Shown here: piece by piece, positions 50,067 to 57,441 of the stretch | Numbering within the stretch: the stretch's first letter is position 1 | Layout of the letters: each line of letters starts with the position of its first letter | Translations under genes and position numbers: made by a program | Notes under the pieces: model-generated | What the model saw: the letters and a program-made list of their open reading frames with translations, nothing else | The model's database searches: none | What the model was told of the DNA's origin: nothing | Assembly (NCBI RefSeq): GCF_010915705.1 | Contig: NZ_JAAIKE010000009.1 | Span: forward strand, 16,988-80,987 | Source: Pseudotabrizicola algicola | Lineage (GTDB): Bacteria > Pseudomonadota > Alphaproteobacteria > Rhodobacterales > Rhodobacteraceae | Length of the DNA stretch: 64,000 nt | Direction of reading: 5' to 3'

Positions 50067-51925
50067 AACGGTGCCTGATCGAATGCGGCGTGCCGCAGGC
50101 ATCCGAGGCTGATGCGCTCGCGATGAACGTCAGCGAGCCGGGCAAGAACGTCAATCTGAGGATCGACTACATCAGCCGCTCGATGATCGGAAACATTCCC
50201 GACCTGTTGATCGACCTCCTCGAAGTGGCAGCCTATGTGTACTGCGCCGATCAGCGCATTGCACGTGGGTCCGCCATGCTCACGAACTTCGGGGAAGACT
50301 GGCGCCGCAGTCTGACCTTCTCGATTCCCGTACGTCACCCTGAGGTCTGGCAGCGTGCAGATGTGCAGGAGCTCCTCATCGATACGCTCGGGTTCCTGTC
50401 CGACGACAGCTATGAGTTCAGTTTCCGCAAGGCGGAAGCGCCGGTGCAGCCGCGAGAGCTGTATTTTCCGGAGCTTCTCGACGCCTTCCAGGAAAACGAT
50501 GAGGTGGCGCTCTTCTCCGGGGGTGTCGATTCTTTTGCCGGCGCCGTCAACGACATCGTCACTCTCGGCAAGTCAGTAACCCTCGTCGGCCATTACTCGT
50601 CAACGAAAGTACGAAACGTTCAGGAAGAGCTCATCCGCGATCTGAGACAGCGCGGGTATGAAAGGCGGGTCTCCTACGTTCCCGTCTGGGTCTCGAATGA
50701 GGTCGCCAAGCCCGTCGAGTTCACGCAGCGGACCCGCTCGTTCCTGTTTGCCTGTCTCGGTCTCGTCGTGGCGCAGATGTCGGGCAAAAACGGGTTCAGC
50801 TTCTATGAGAATGGGGTTGTCAGCATCAACCCGCCCCTGGCGGGCGACGTGGTCGGCGGCCGGGCAACGCGTACGACGCATCCCAAGGTTCTCCGCGGGT
50901 TGGAGGCGCTGTTCTCGACCCTGCTCGACAGTGAGATTGAGATCCGCACTCCGCTTCAATGGCTGACCAAGAAAGAGGTCACACAGAAGATCGCCGATGC
51001 GGGCGTTGCAGACATGCTTGCCGCCACGGTGAGTTGCACGCGACCGCGCAGCTGGACGGTCAAGCAGAAGCACTGCGGGCTCTGTTCGCAGTGCATCGAT
51101 AGGAGGTTTGCCATCTTGGCTGCAGGACTGGAAAAGTTTGAACCGTCGCAGAACTACAAGCGCGACCTCCTCCTCGGGGATCGCAGCGCCGACGATGAGT
51201 TGCGAATGGCTCTGAGCTATGTCGCGTTCTTTCGAGACGTCGCCGCGATGCCGAAGGCGCGTTTTCTTTCTGGGTTCCAGCAGGTCATTTCCGCGCTCGA
51301 TCACTTTCCTGATCTGTCTGTCGACGAGGCAGGATCACGCCTGTTCGAGTTGTTTCAGCGGCATGCGCGCTCGGTAGAAGAAGTCATTGCCAGGGCGCTT
51401 ATCGAGCATGGCGACAGGCTTTACAGGGGCGAGGTTCCGTCTGGTTCGCTTCTGGCGACTTGCTTCACTCGAGACCATGTCGAGATCGCGCCGGAGTCCG
51501 ACTATGATCGGCAGGCCACCGATTTCGTCGACAAGCTCAGTGCCCCCATTCTCGAGTTCGCGGTGGATCACGATGCCGAGCAGGTGCTCTTCCATGGCGG
51601 GCATCTTCTCGAAGGTGCGAACTACCGCTTCGTGAACGCGCTGATCGAGAATTTTCGGAAGGCCAAGCGGACGCGCTCGGAGGTCCAGTTCATGCCACCT
51701 CATGATGTGGCGGACAAAATCGGCATATCCGAGCAGTCGATGCGCCAGCAACTGCGCAGGTTGCGAGACGCGCTCGACCCGCTGGCGGTGATGCTCGGGA
51801 TCCCGCTGGATCAGGACAGTTTCATCGAGACCAAGGATCGCGCTGGCTACCGCCTCAACCCGGCATGCCGTGAGATCGCCCTCGGCGACATTCATCCCCC
51901 GAATCCGGCTGCGTCACAGGAATAA
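50063..51925 (+). CDS. QueC-like PP-loop protein with C-terminal HTH
   Basis: The 620-aa protein has an adenylating PP-loop SGGVDS (152-157) and a zinc site C325, C338, C341, C344 (CGLCSQC), as in 7-cyano-7-deazaguanine synthase QueC. It is more than twice as long as QueC (about 230 aa): about 140 residues precede the PP-loop and about 270 follow the zinc site, including a helix-turn-helix (about 555-580: DVADKIGISEQSMRQQLRRL). QueC-like proteins occur in defence loci (QatC of Qat, Cap9 of type IV CBASS), but none of the other Qat or CBASS genes is here. Confidence 0.8.
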   Translation: MKRCLIECGVPQASEADALAMNVSEPGKNVNLRIDYISRSMIGNIPDLLIDLLEVAAYVYCADQRIARGSAMLTNFGEDWRRSLTFSIPVRHPEVWQRADVQELLIDTLGFLSDDSYEFSFRKAEAPVQPRELYFPELLDAFQENDEVALFSGGVDSFAGAVNDIVTLGKSVTLVGHYSSTKVRNVQEELIRDLRQRGYERRVSYVPVWVSNEVAKPVEFTQRTRSFLFACLGLVVAQMSGKNGFSFYENGVVSINPPLAGDVVGGRATRTTHPKVLRGLEALFSTLLDSEIEIRTPLQWLTKKEVTQKIADAGVADMLAATVSCTRPRSWTVKQKHCGLCSQCIDRRFAILAAGLEKFEPSQNYKRDLLLGDRSADDELRMALSYVAFFRDVAAMPKARFLSGFQQVISALDHFPDLSVDEAGSRLFELFQRHARSVEEVIARALIEHGDRLYRGEVPSGSLLATCFTRDHVEIAPESDYDRQATDFVDKLSAPILEFAVDHDAEQVLFHGGHLLEGANYRFVNALIENFRKAKRTRSEVQFMPPHDVADKIGISEQSMRQQLRRLRDALDPLAVMLGIPLDQDSFIETKDRAGYRLNPACREIALGDIHPPNPAASQE

Positions 51926-52016
51926 CGACCCGACGTCACAGGCCGCCGCGCACAACGTCACAATCTGCCAAGCGAAGCCCCGTTTTTCGGGGCTTTTTTC
52001 TTGTCTGCACGTCACA
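51912..52016 (+). repeat. CGTCACA direct repeats, 22-bp period
   Basis: CGTCACA occurs at 51912-51918, 51934-51940, 51956-51962 and 52010-52016. The first three are exactly 22 bp apart (two helical turns). They span the end of the QueC-like gene and the boundary to the P2 early operon. They could be sites for a P2 regulator or for recombination proteins. Confidence 0.45.
51976..51999 (+). terminator. Rho-independent terminator after the QueC-like gene
   Basis: AGCCCCG pairs with CGGGGCT around a TTTTT loop and is followed by a run of six T. It separates the cargo genes from the P2 early operon. Confidence 0.85.
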
Positions 52017-52128
52017 AGAAAGTCCGGGCGTGATCATTTATTCGAGGCCGCAAAACACTGAAATTGTTCGCATATCCGGGCGCATCAACGCGCCGGGGTG
52101 AACAACGGACAACTCAGTGAGGTTTCGG

Positions 52129-52338
52129 ATGTCAGTCACGCATCTCAACCAGGTCGAGCTGGCGGCTCGATGGAAGATCAGCCCGCGCACGCTGGAGCGC
52201 TGGCGTTGGACCGGTGAGGGCCCCGCCTTCATCAAGATCGGAGGCCGGGTCGTGTACCGGCTCGAGGATGTCGAGGCCTACGAGGCCAACCGGCACTGTT
52301 CGAGCACGGCCGACAAGCCCGCCGTGAAGCTGGCGTGA
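52129..52338 (+). CDS. AlpA/excisionase-like HTH protein (P2)
   Basis: The 69-aa protein has a MerR-type winged helix: LNQVELAARWKISPRTLERW, then FIKIGGRVVYRLEDVEAYE. AlpA-like proteins regulate integrase genes or act as recombination directionality factors. It is the first gene of the P2 early operon. The ATG at 52129 has GTGAGG upstream. Confidence 0.8.
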   Translation: MSVTHLNQVELAARWKISPRTLERWRWTGEGPAFIKIGGRVVYRLEDVEAYEANRHCSSTADKPAVKLA

Positions 52339-52348
52339 GGGGGCGGCC

Positions 52349-52834
52349 ATGACGATCCCCAACCGCATCACCCTCGACGATCTGCCCACCCTGCCGGTCG
52401 GCGAGATCGCCGCGCTGGCGGGCGACCAGCTGGCGCTCCTGAAGCAGGACGCCGACGAGCGGCTGCGTTCCGCGAAGACCTGCTGCGACTGGATCGATGG
52501 CGCCATCGCGCTGAAGTACGGCGACCAGGCGCAGGACGCGCGCCGCGCGGAGGGCAAGGACACCGGCACTGTCCGGCTGCAGGATGGCCCGGTCACCGTG
52601 GTGGCAGAACTCGCCAAGCGCGTTGAATGGGACCAGACGATGCTCGCCGGTCTGGTCGAGCGCATCCGGGCGGATGGCGCTGATCCCGCCGAGTACGTGG
52701 ACATCACGCTCAGCGTCCCCGAGCGCAAGTACACCGCCTGGCCCAAGGACATCCGCGAGGAGTTCGAGCCCGCCCGCACGGTTCGCACCGGCAAGCCCAA
52801 GTTCCGACTGCTGCTCGGCGAGGAGGCGCGCTGA
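52349..52834 (+). CDS. Conserved phage protein, 161 aa (P2)
   Basis: No family recognised. The N-terminal half is helical (LPVGEIAALAGDQLALLKQD, a possible coiled coil), the rest mixed (VPERKYTAWPKDIREEFEPA). Stop and next start share one base (TGATG), so it is coupled to the Sak4-like gene. Context suggests an early recombination or replication accessory, similar in position to Gp157-type proteins. Confidence 0.65.
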   Translation: MTIPNRITLDDLPTLPVGEIAALAGDQLALLKQDADERLRSAKTCCDWIDGAIALKYGDQAQDARRAEGKDTGTVRLQDGPVTVVAELAKRVEWDQTMLAGLVERIRADGADPAEYVDITLSVPERKYTAWPKDIREEFEPARTVRTGKPKFRLLLGEEAR

Positions 52835-53580
52835 TGGCCATTTCGCTCGCATCCCTGCAAACCTCGACGGTACTGCGCCCGCCGCGTGTGCTGATCCACG
52901 GTGTCGCCGGCATCGGCAAGTCCACCTTCGCCGCGTCGGCCGACGCGCCCGTGTTCGTCCTGACCGAGGACGGTCTCGGCAAGCTGCAGGTGCCGCACTT
53001 CCCGTTGGCGACGAGCTACGCGGAGGTCGCCGAGGCGCTCGATGCCCTGCTCGACGAGGACCACGCCTATTCCACGGTCGTCGTGGACAGCGTGGACTGG
53101 CTGGAGCCGCTGATCTGGGCCGAGGCCTGCCGTCGGAACGGCTGGCCGTCGATCGAAAGCCCCGGCTTCGGGAAGGGCTACGCGGAGGCGCTGAACATCT
53201 GGCGCGAATACATCGACAGGCTGAACGCGCTGCGTGACCGCAAGAGCATGGCGGTCATCCAGATCGCCCACACCGACATCAAGCGCTTCGACAGCCCTGA
53301 GCACGAACCCTACGACCGGTACGTGATCAAGCTGCAGACCCGCGCGTCCGCGCTGCTGCAGGAGCACTCGGACGTGGTGCTCTTTGCCAACTACCGGATC
53401 TCGGTCAGCAAGTCCGACGTCGGATTCAACAAGAAGGTCACCCGGGCGCTCGGGTCCGGTGCGCGCGTCATGCACACCGAGGAGCGCCCCGCCTTCCTCG
53501 CCAAGAACCGCTACGGCCTGCCGGAAACCCTCCCGCTCGAGTGGTCGGAGTTCCTGGCCGCCATGCCCCAATCCGCCTGA
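52834..53580 (+). CDS. Sak4-like RecA-fold ATPase, AAA_24 (P2)
   Basis: The 248-aa protein has Walker A GVAGIGKST (23-31), Walker B-like YSTVVVDSVDW, and AVIQIAHTDIKRF. It matches the phage AAA_24/Sak4 ATPases, which anneal or exchange single strands in phage recombination together with an SSB-like protein. The DUF669 gene downstream is the usual partner. Confidence 0.82.
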   Translation: MAISLASLQTSTVLRPPRVLIHGVAGIGKSTFAASADAPVFVLTEDGLGKLQVPHFPLATSYAEVAEALDALLDEDHAYSTVVVDSVDWLEPLIWAEACRRNGWPSIESPGFGKGYAEALNIWREYIDRLNALRDRKSMAVIQIAHTDIKRFDSPEHEPYDRYVIKLQTRASALLQEHSDVVLFANYRISVSKSDVGFNKKVTRALGSGARVMHTEERPAFLAKNRYGLPETLPLEWSEFLAAMPQSA

Positions 53581-53602
53581 TTGCGACTGAAAGGACAGAA
53601 CG

Positions 53603-54109
53603 ATGGCACGTTTCGACACCGCCTTCGACGCCACCGGCATCGAGCCCACCACCGCCTATGAGATCCTGCCCGCCGGCAAGTACCGCGCGCAGATCATCGA
53701 GAGCGAGATGCGCGTCACGAAGAACGGGATGGGGCAGTATCTCTGGCTCATGCTCGACATCCTCGAGGGGCCGCAGCAGGGCCGCAAGGTCTTCGACCAG
53801 CTGAACCTCGTGAACGCCAACCCGACCACGGTCGAGATCGCGCAGCGAACGCTGTCGGCGATCTGCCACGCCACGGGCAAGCTGCAGGTGAACGACAGCG
53901 AGGAGCTGCACCTGATCCCGATGACGATCCAGGTCGGGGTGAAGCCCCCGAAGGACGGCTACAGCGAGCGCAACACGATCCGCTACCTCGTGCCGGAGGC
54001 CCCGGCGCAGACGAGCCCGGCGCAGCCCGCCGTGGCAAGGCCTGCCGCCGCGCCCGTGCAGTCGGCGCCCGCCCGCCCGGCCACCGCGCCCTGGAACCGC
54101 AAGAGCTGA
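53603..54109 (+). CDS. DUF669 protein, SSB-like (P2)
   Basis: The 168-aa protein has the DUF669 pattern: ILPAGKYRAQIIESEMRVTK, GQYLWLMLDILEGPQQGRKV, FDQLNLVNANPTTVEIAQRT. DUF669 proteins are probable single-strand DNA-binding partners of the Sak4-like ATPase. The C-terminal tail is Pro/Ala-rich. An AAGGACAG ribosome site precedes the ATG. Confidence 0.82.
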   Translation: MARFDTAFDATGIEPTTAYEILPAGKYRAQIIESEMRVTKNGMGQYLWLMLDILEGPQQGRKVFDQLNLVNANPTTVEIAQRTLSAICHATGKLQVNDSEELHLIPMTIQVGVKPPKDGYSERNTIRYLVPEAPAQTSPAQPAVARPAAAPVQSAPARPATAPWNRKS

Positions 54110-54177
54110 CGCCCTCGGCCGCCGCGGGCTGAGACTTGGCTCGCGGCCCGGACATCGCCAGACCCGAGAGACCGACC

Positions 54178-54543
54178 ATGACCAACACCACCGACGCGGC
54201 CTGCGCGGCCGCGAACGCCCCCGGCTTGCCTGACGACACCCGGCGCCTGATCGAGATCGAGGACGCCATCGCGAAGATCCGCACGCAGATCGCGACCGCC
54301 GATCTGACGCGACAGCGGACGGCGAAGCCGATCGACCCCGACTGGTTTCATCGGGCGCGAACGGCGCTGCGCCACCTCAATCGCGAGCGCGCCGAGATCG
54401 TCGCCCGTCAGGGTGGCCGCCGTCGGCGCGAGCGCCTGAAGGACATGATCATCGCTGTCCTGCGCGAACGCCATGACAGCGCCGCCTGGACCGCGGTGCT
54501 GGCGGAGGCGCGGGCGCGGCTCGAGCGGGAGGAGGCGTGCTGA
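54178..54543 (+). CDS. Small charged helical protein, 121 aa (P2)
   Basis: Unrecognised. Two long helices (LIEIEDAIAKIRTQIATADL; ERLKDMIIAVLRERHDSAAW) with many Arg and Glu, probably a coiled coil. It overlaps the start of the Cas4-like gene by one base. Probably an accessory of the recombination module. Confidence 0.6.
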   Translation: MTNTTDAACAAANAPGLPDDTRRLIEIEDAIAKIRTQIATADLTRQRTAKPIDPDWFHRARTALRHLNRERAEIVARQGGRRRRERLKDMIIAVLRERHDSAAWTAVLAEARARLEREEAC

Positions 54544-55487
54544 TGGCCGAGCTTCCCGACCCCCCGACGCCGACCCTCTCCGCGATCTACGCCTCCTACG
54601 AGGCCCGGCAGGGCGACGGCTTCCGCGACCACCTCGGCGCCTCGCTGATCGGCAAGTCCTGCGCCCGCGCGCTCTGGTATGACTTCCGCTGGGCGACGCC
54701 CGCGCGACACATGGGCCGCATCCTGCGGCTGTTCGAGACCGGCCAACTGGAAGAGGCCCGGCTCGTGCGCGACCTGCGCGCCACTGGCGCGACGGTGCTG
54801 GAGGTCGATCCCGAGACCGGGCGGCAGTTCCGCGTCGAGGCCCATGGCGGGCACTTCGGCGGCTCGCTCGACGCCGTCGCCCTCGGGCTGCTCGAGGCGC
54901 CGAAGACCTGGCACGTCGTCGAGTTCAAGACGCATTCGGCGAAGAGCTTCGCCGAGTTGGACGCCAAGGGCGTCGCGCTCGCCAAGCCCCAGCACGCCGC
55001 GCAGATGCAGGTCTACATGCACCTGACCGGCATCACGCGGGCGCTCTACGTCGCGGTCTGCAAGGACACCGACGCGCTGCACATCGAGCGTGTCTCGGCC
55101 GACCCCGAGATGGGCGAGCGCCTGCTGGAAAAGGCGCGGCGGATCATCTTCGCCCAGCACCCGCCCGAGCGGATCAGCGCAGATCCCGCATGGTTCGAGT
55201 GCCGGTTCTGCGACCACCACAGGCTCTGCCACGGTGAGGAGGCCGCGGCCGTCACCTGCCGGTCCTGCCTGCATTCCACGCCCATCGAAGGCGGCTGGCA
55301 CTGCGCACGCCATGATCGGCTGCTCGACCCAGCCGACCAGCGCCGAGCCTGCCCGCGGCACCTGTTCATCCCCGATCTCGTCCCCGGCGAGGTGACCGAC
55401 GCAGGCGAGGACTTCGTCGCCTACCGCATGCGCGACGGCTCAGCCTGGACCAACGACGCCCGCGAAGAGGAGGCCGCCGCATGCTGA
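54543..55487 (+). CDS. Cas4/RecB-like PD-(D/E)XK nuclease (P2)
   Basis: The 314-aa protein has GGSLDAVALG and HVVEFKTHS (the D and ExK of PD-(D/E)XK), then QMQVYMHLTG. Cysteines in CRFCDHHRLC (about residue 220) may hold iron-sulfur, and a second cluster (CRSCLHS...C) a zinc ribbon. It is likely the exonuclease of the phage recombination system with the Sak4-like ATPase. It overlaps the helicase gene by 7 nt. Confidence 0.8.
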   Translation: MAELPDPPTPTLSAIYASYEARQGDGFRDHLGASLIGKSCARALWYDFRWATPARHMGRILRLFETGQLEEARLVRDLRATGATVLEVDPETGRQFRVEAHGGHFGGSLDAVALGLLEAPKTWHVVEFKTHSAKSFAELDAKGVALAKPQHAAQMQVYMHLTGITRALYVAVCKDTDALHIERVSADPEMGERLLEKARRIIFAQHPPERISADPAWFECRFCDHHRLCHGEEAAAVTCRSCLHSTPIEGGWHCARHDRLLDPADQRRACPRHLFIPDLVPGEVTDAGEDFVAYRMRDGSAWTNDAREEEAAAC

Positions 55488-57220
55488 CCCTGCGCCCCTA
55501 CCAGCAGGCCGCGATCGCCTCGATCTACGGCTATTTCGAGAAGGAGAGCGGCAACCCGCTCGTCGTGATCCCCACGGCCGGCCGCAAGAGCCTCGTCATG
55601 GCCGCCTTCATCGACGGCGTGCTCAAGGCCTGGCCTGACCAGCGCGTGCTCGTCGTCACCCATGTGCGCGAGCTGATCGCGCAGAACCATGCCGAGATGC
55701 TCGGGCTCTGGCCCGAGGCGCCGGCGGGCATCTACTCGGCCGGTCTCGGCCGCCGTGACGCGCGGGCCCGGATCCTCTTCGCCGGCATCCAGTCGATCCA
55801 CGACAAGGCGACGCGCATCGGCCATGCGGATCTGGTGCTGATCGACGAGGCCCACCTGATCCCCGGCCGGTCGAACACCATGTATCGCCGCTTCCTCAAT
55901 GACCTGCAGGCGATCAATCCGGCACTCAAGGTGATCGGTCTGACGGCGACGCCCTTCCGGCTCGACAGCGGCATGCTGCACGAGGGCGAGAACGCGCTCT
56001 TCACCGACATCGCCTACGAGGTGTCCGTCCGCGACCTGATCGATCAGGGCTGGCTCTCCCCGCTCATCTCGAAACAGACGAAGACCCGTCTCGACGTGAC
56101 GGGCGTGGGATCGCGGGGCGGCGAGTTCATCGCGCGCGATCTCGAGGACGCGGTCGACCAGGACGCCATCACGCGCGCGGCCGTGGCCGAGGTGATCGCC
56201 CATGGCGAGACGCGCCGGTCCTGGCTCGCCTTCTGTTCCGGCGTTCGCCACGCCACCCATGTCGCCGAGGAGTTCCGCCGCCGCGGGGTCAGCTGCGCCA
56301 CCATCTTCGGCAAGACGCCGAAGGACGAGCGTGACGCGATCATCGCCGCCTTCAAGCGCGGCGAGATCCGGGCGCTGGCCTCGATGGGCGTACTGACGAC
56401 GGGCTTCAACGCGCCGGCCGTGGATCTGATCGCCATGCTGCGGCCCACCAAGTCGGCCGGGCTCTATGTCCAGATGGCCGGACGGGGCACGCGGCTCGCC
56501 GAGGGCAAGGAGAACTGCCTGGTCTTGGATTTCGCGGGCAATGTCCGCCGCCATGGTCCCATCGATCTGGTGCGGCCGAAGCGGCCGGGCGGTCCGGGCG
56601 ACGGGCCGCCACCCACGAAGATCTGCCCCGAATGCGGGACCATCGTGGCCATCGCGGCGCTCGAATGCCCCGACTGCGGCTTCGAGTTCCCCGGCCGCGA
56701 GGTGAAGCTCGAGCCGACCGCGTCGACGCTGGAGGTGCTGTCGACCGGCGAGCCGCAATGGGTCAGCGTCACCGACGTGACCTACAGCCGCCACGAGAAG
56801 CGCGGCGGGCGGGTCTCGCTGAAGGTCACCTATCGCAGCGGGCTCGCCTTTCACACGGAGTGGGTCTGCTTCGAGCACGACGGCTTTCCGCGCCGCAAGG
56901 CCGCGAGCTGGTGGCGCGAGCGGGCGCCCGAGATGGAAGTGCCCGAGTCCGTCGACGAGGCGCTCCTGCTGGCAGACCGGTTGCGTCGCCCCACCGAGAT
57001 CGCCGTCCGCCCCGCGGGCCGCTTCACCGAAATCACTGGCTACAGGTTCGCCCCATGCCTCATAGCCGTGCCGGGCTCTGCGCCGTCTGCCACCGAGAAC
57101 CCCGCGGCTGGGGCTGGTTCGACGCGCGCTTCCGCGTCTCCGACCCGCGGCGCAACACGAGCCGCCGACAGCTTTGCAGCCGGGTTTGCCAGGACATCTG
57201 CCACCGGAGGTCGGGCATGA
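55481..57220 (+). CDS. SF2 DEAD/DEAH-box helicase (P2)
   Basis: The 579-aa protein has helicase motifs IDEAHLIP (II), GLTATPFR (III), VLTTGFNAPAVDL (V) and QMAGRGTRL (VI), and a C-terminal zinc ribbon (CPECG...CPDCG). It resembles UvsW/RecG-like phage branch-processing helicases. The Walker A reads PTAGRKS (31-37): Arg stands where the Gly before the essential Lys is expected, which could weaken ATP binding or be a local variant. The last about 55 residues are low in complexity and overlap the DUF6511 gene by 166 nt. Confidence 0.82.
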   Translation: MLTLRPYQQAAIASIYGYFEKESGNPLVVIPTAGRKSLVMAAFIDGVLKAWPDQRVLVVTHVRELIAQNHAEMLGLWPEAPAGIYSAGLGRRDARARILFAGIQSIHDKATRIGHADLVLIDEAHLIPGRSNTMYRRFLNDLQAINPALKVIGLTATPFRLDSGMLHEGENALFTDIAYEVSVRDLIDQGWLSPLISKQTKTRLDVTGVGSRGGEFIARDLEDAVDQDAITRAAVAEVIAHGETRRSWLAFCSGVRHATHVAEEFRRRGVSCATIFGKTPKDERDAIIAAFKRGEIRALASMGVLTTGFNAPAVDLIAMLRPTKSAGLYVQMAGRGTRLAEGKENCLVLDFAGNVRRHGPIDLVRPKRPGGPGDGPPPTKICPECGTIVAIAALECPDCGFEFPGREVKLEPTASTLEVLSTGEPQWVSVTDVTYSRHEKRGGRVSLKVTYRSGLAFHTEWVCFEHDGFPRRKAASWWRERAPEMEVPESVDEALLLADRLRRPTEIAVRPAGRFTEITGYRFAPCLIAVPGSAPSATENPAAGAGSTRASASPTRGATRAADSFAAGFARTSATGGRA

Positions 57221-57441
57221 TCGATCCGACCCCCAATGAGTCGGCGGCCATGGTCGAGGGCGGCAAGGCCGGCGGCGCCTATCTCGACAGCCTCGGCCGG
57301 ACCGATCTCGCCCAACTCAGCGAGGAGGAGTGGGACACCTTCGTCGAGGTGATTGTCACCGGCTACTGCGACCACCTGCGCGAACTGGCGGCGAAGGATC
57401 GCGCGCGGCTCGACGGCATGATCCCGGAGGTGCCCTTCTGA
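57055..57441 (+). CDS. DUF6511 zinc-finger protein (P2)
   Basis: The 128-aa protein has LCAVCHREPRGWGWFDARF, LCSRVCQDICH (four cysteines, a likely zinc site), GMIDPTPNESAAM and a C-terminal TFVEVIVTGYCDHLRELAAK, as in DUF6511 proteins of alphaproteobacterial phages. To include the zinc site the start must be at 57055, inside the helicase gene in another frame. A shorter start at 57217 would lose it. Function unknown. Confidence 0.72.
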   Translation: MPHSRAGLCAVCHREPRGWGWFDARFRVSDPRRNTSRRQLCSRVCQDICHRRSGMIDPTPNESAAMVEGGKAGGAYLDSLGRTDLAQLSEEEWDTFVEVIVTGYCDHLRELAAKDRARLDGMIPEVPF

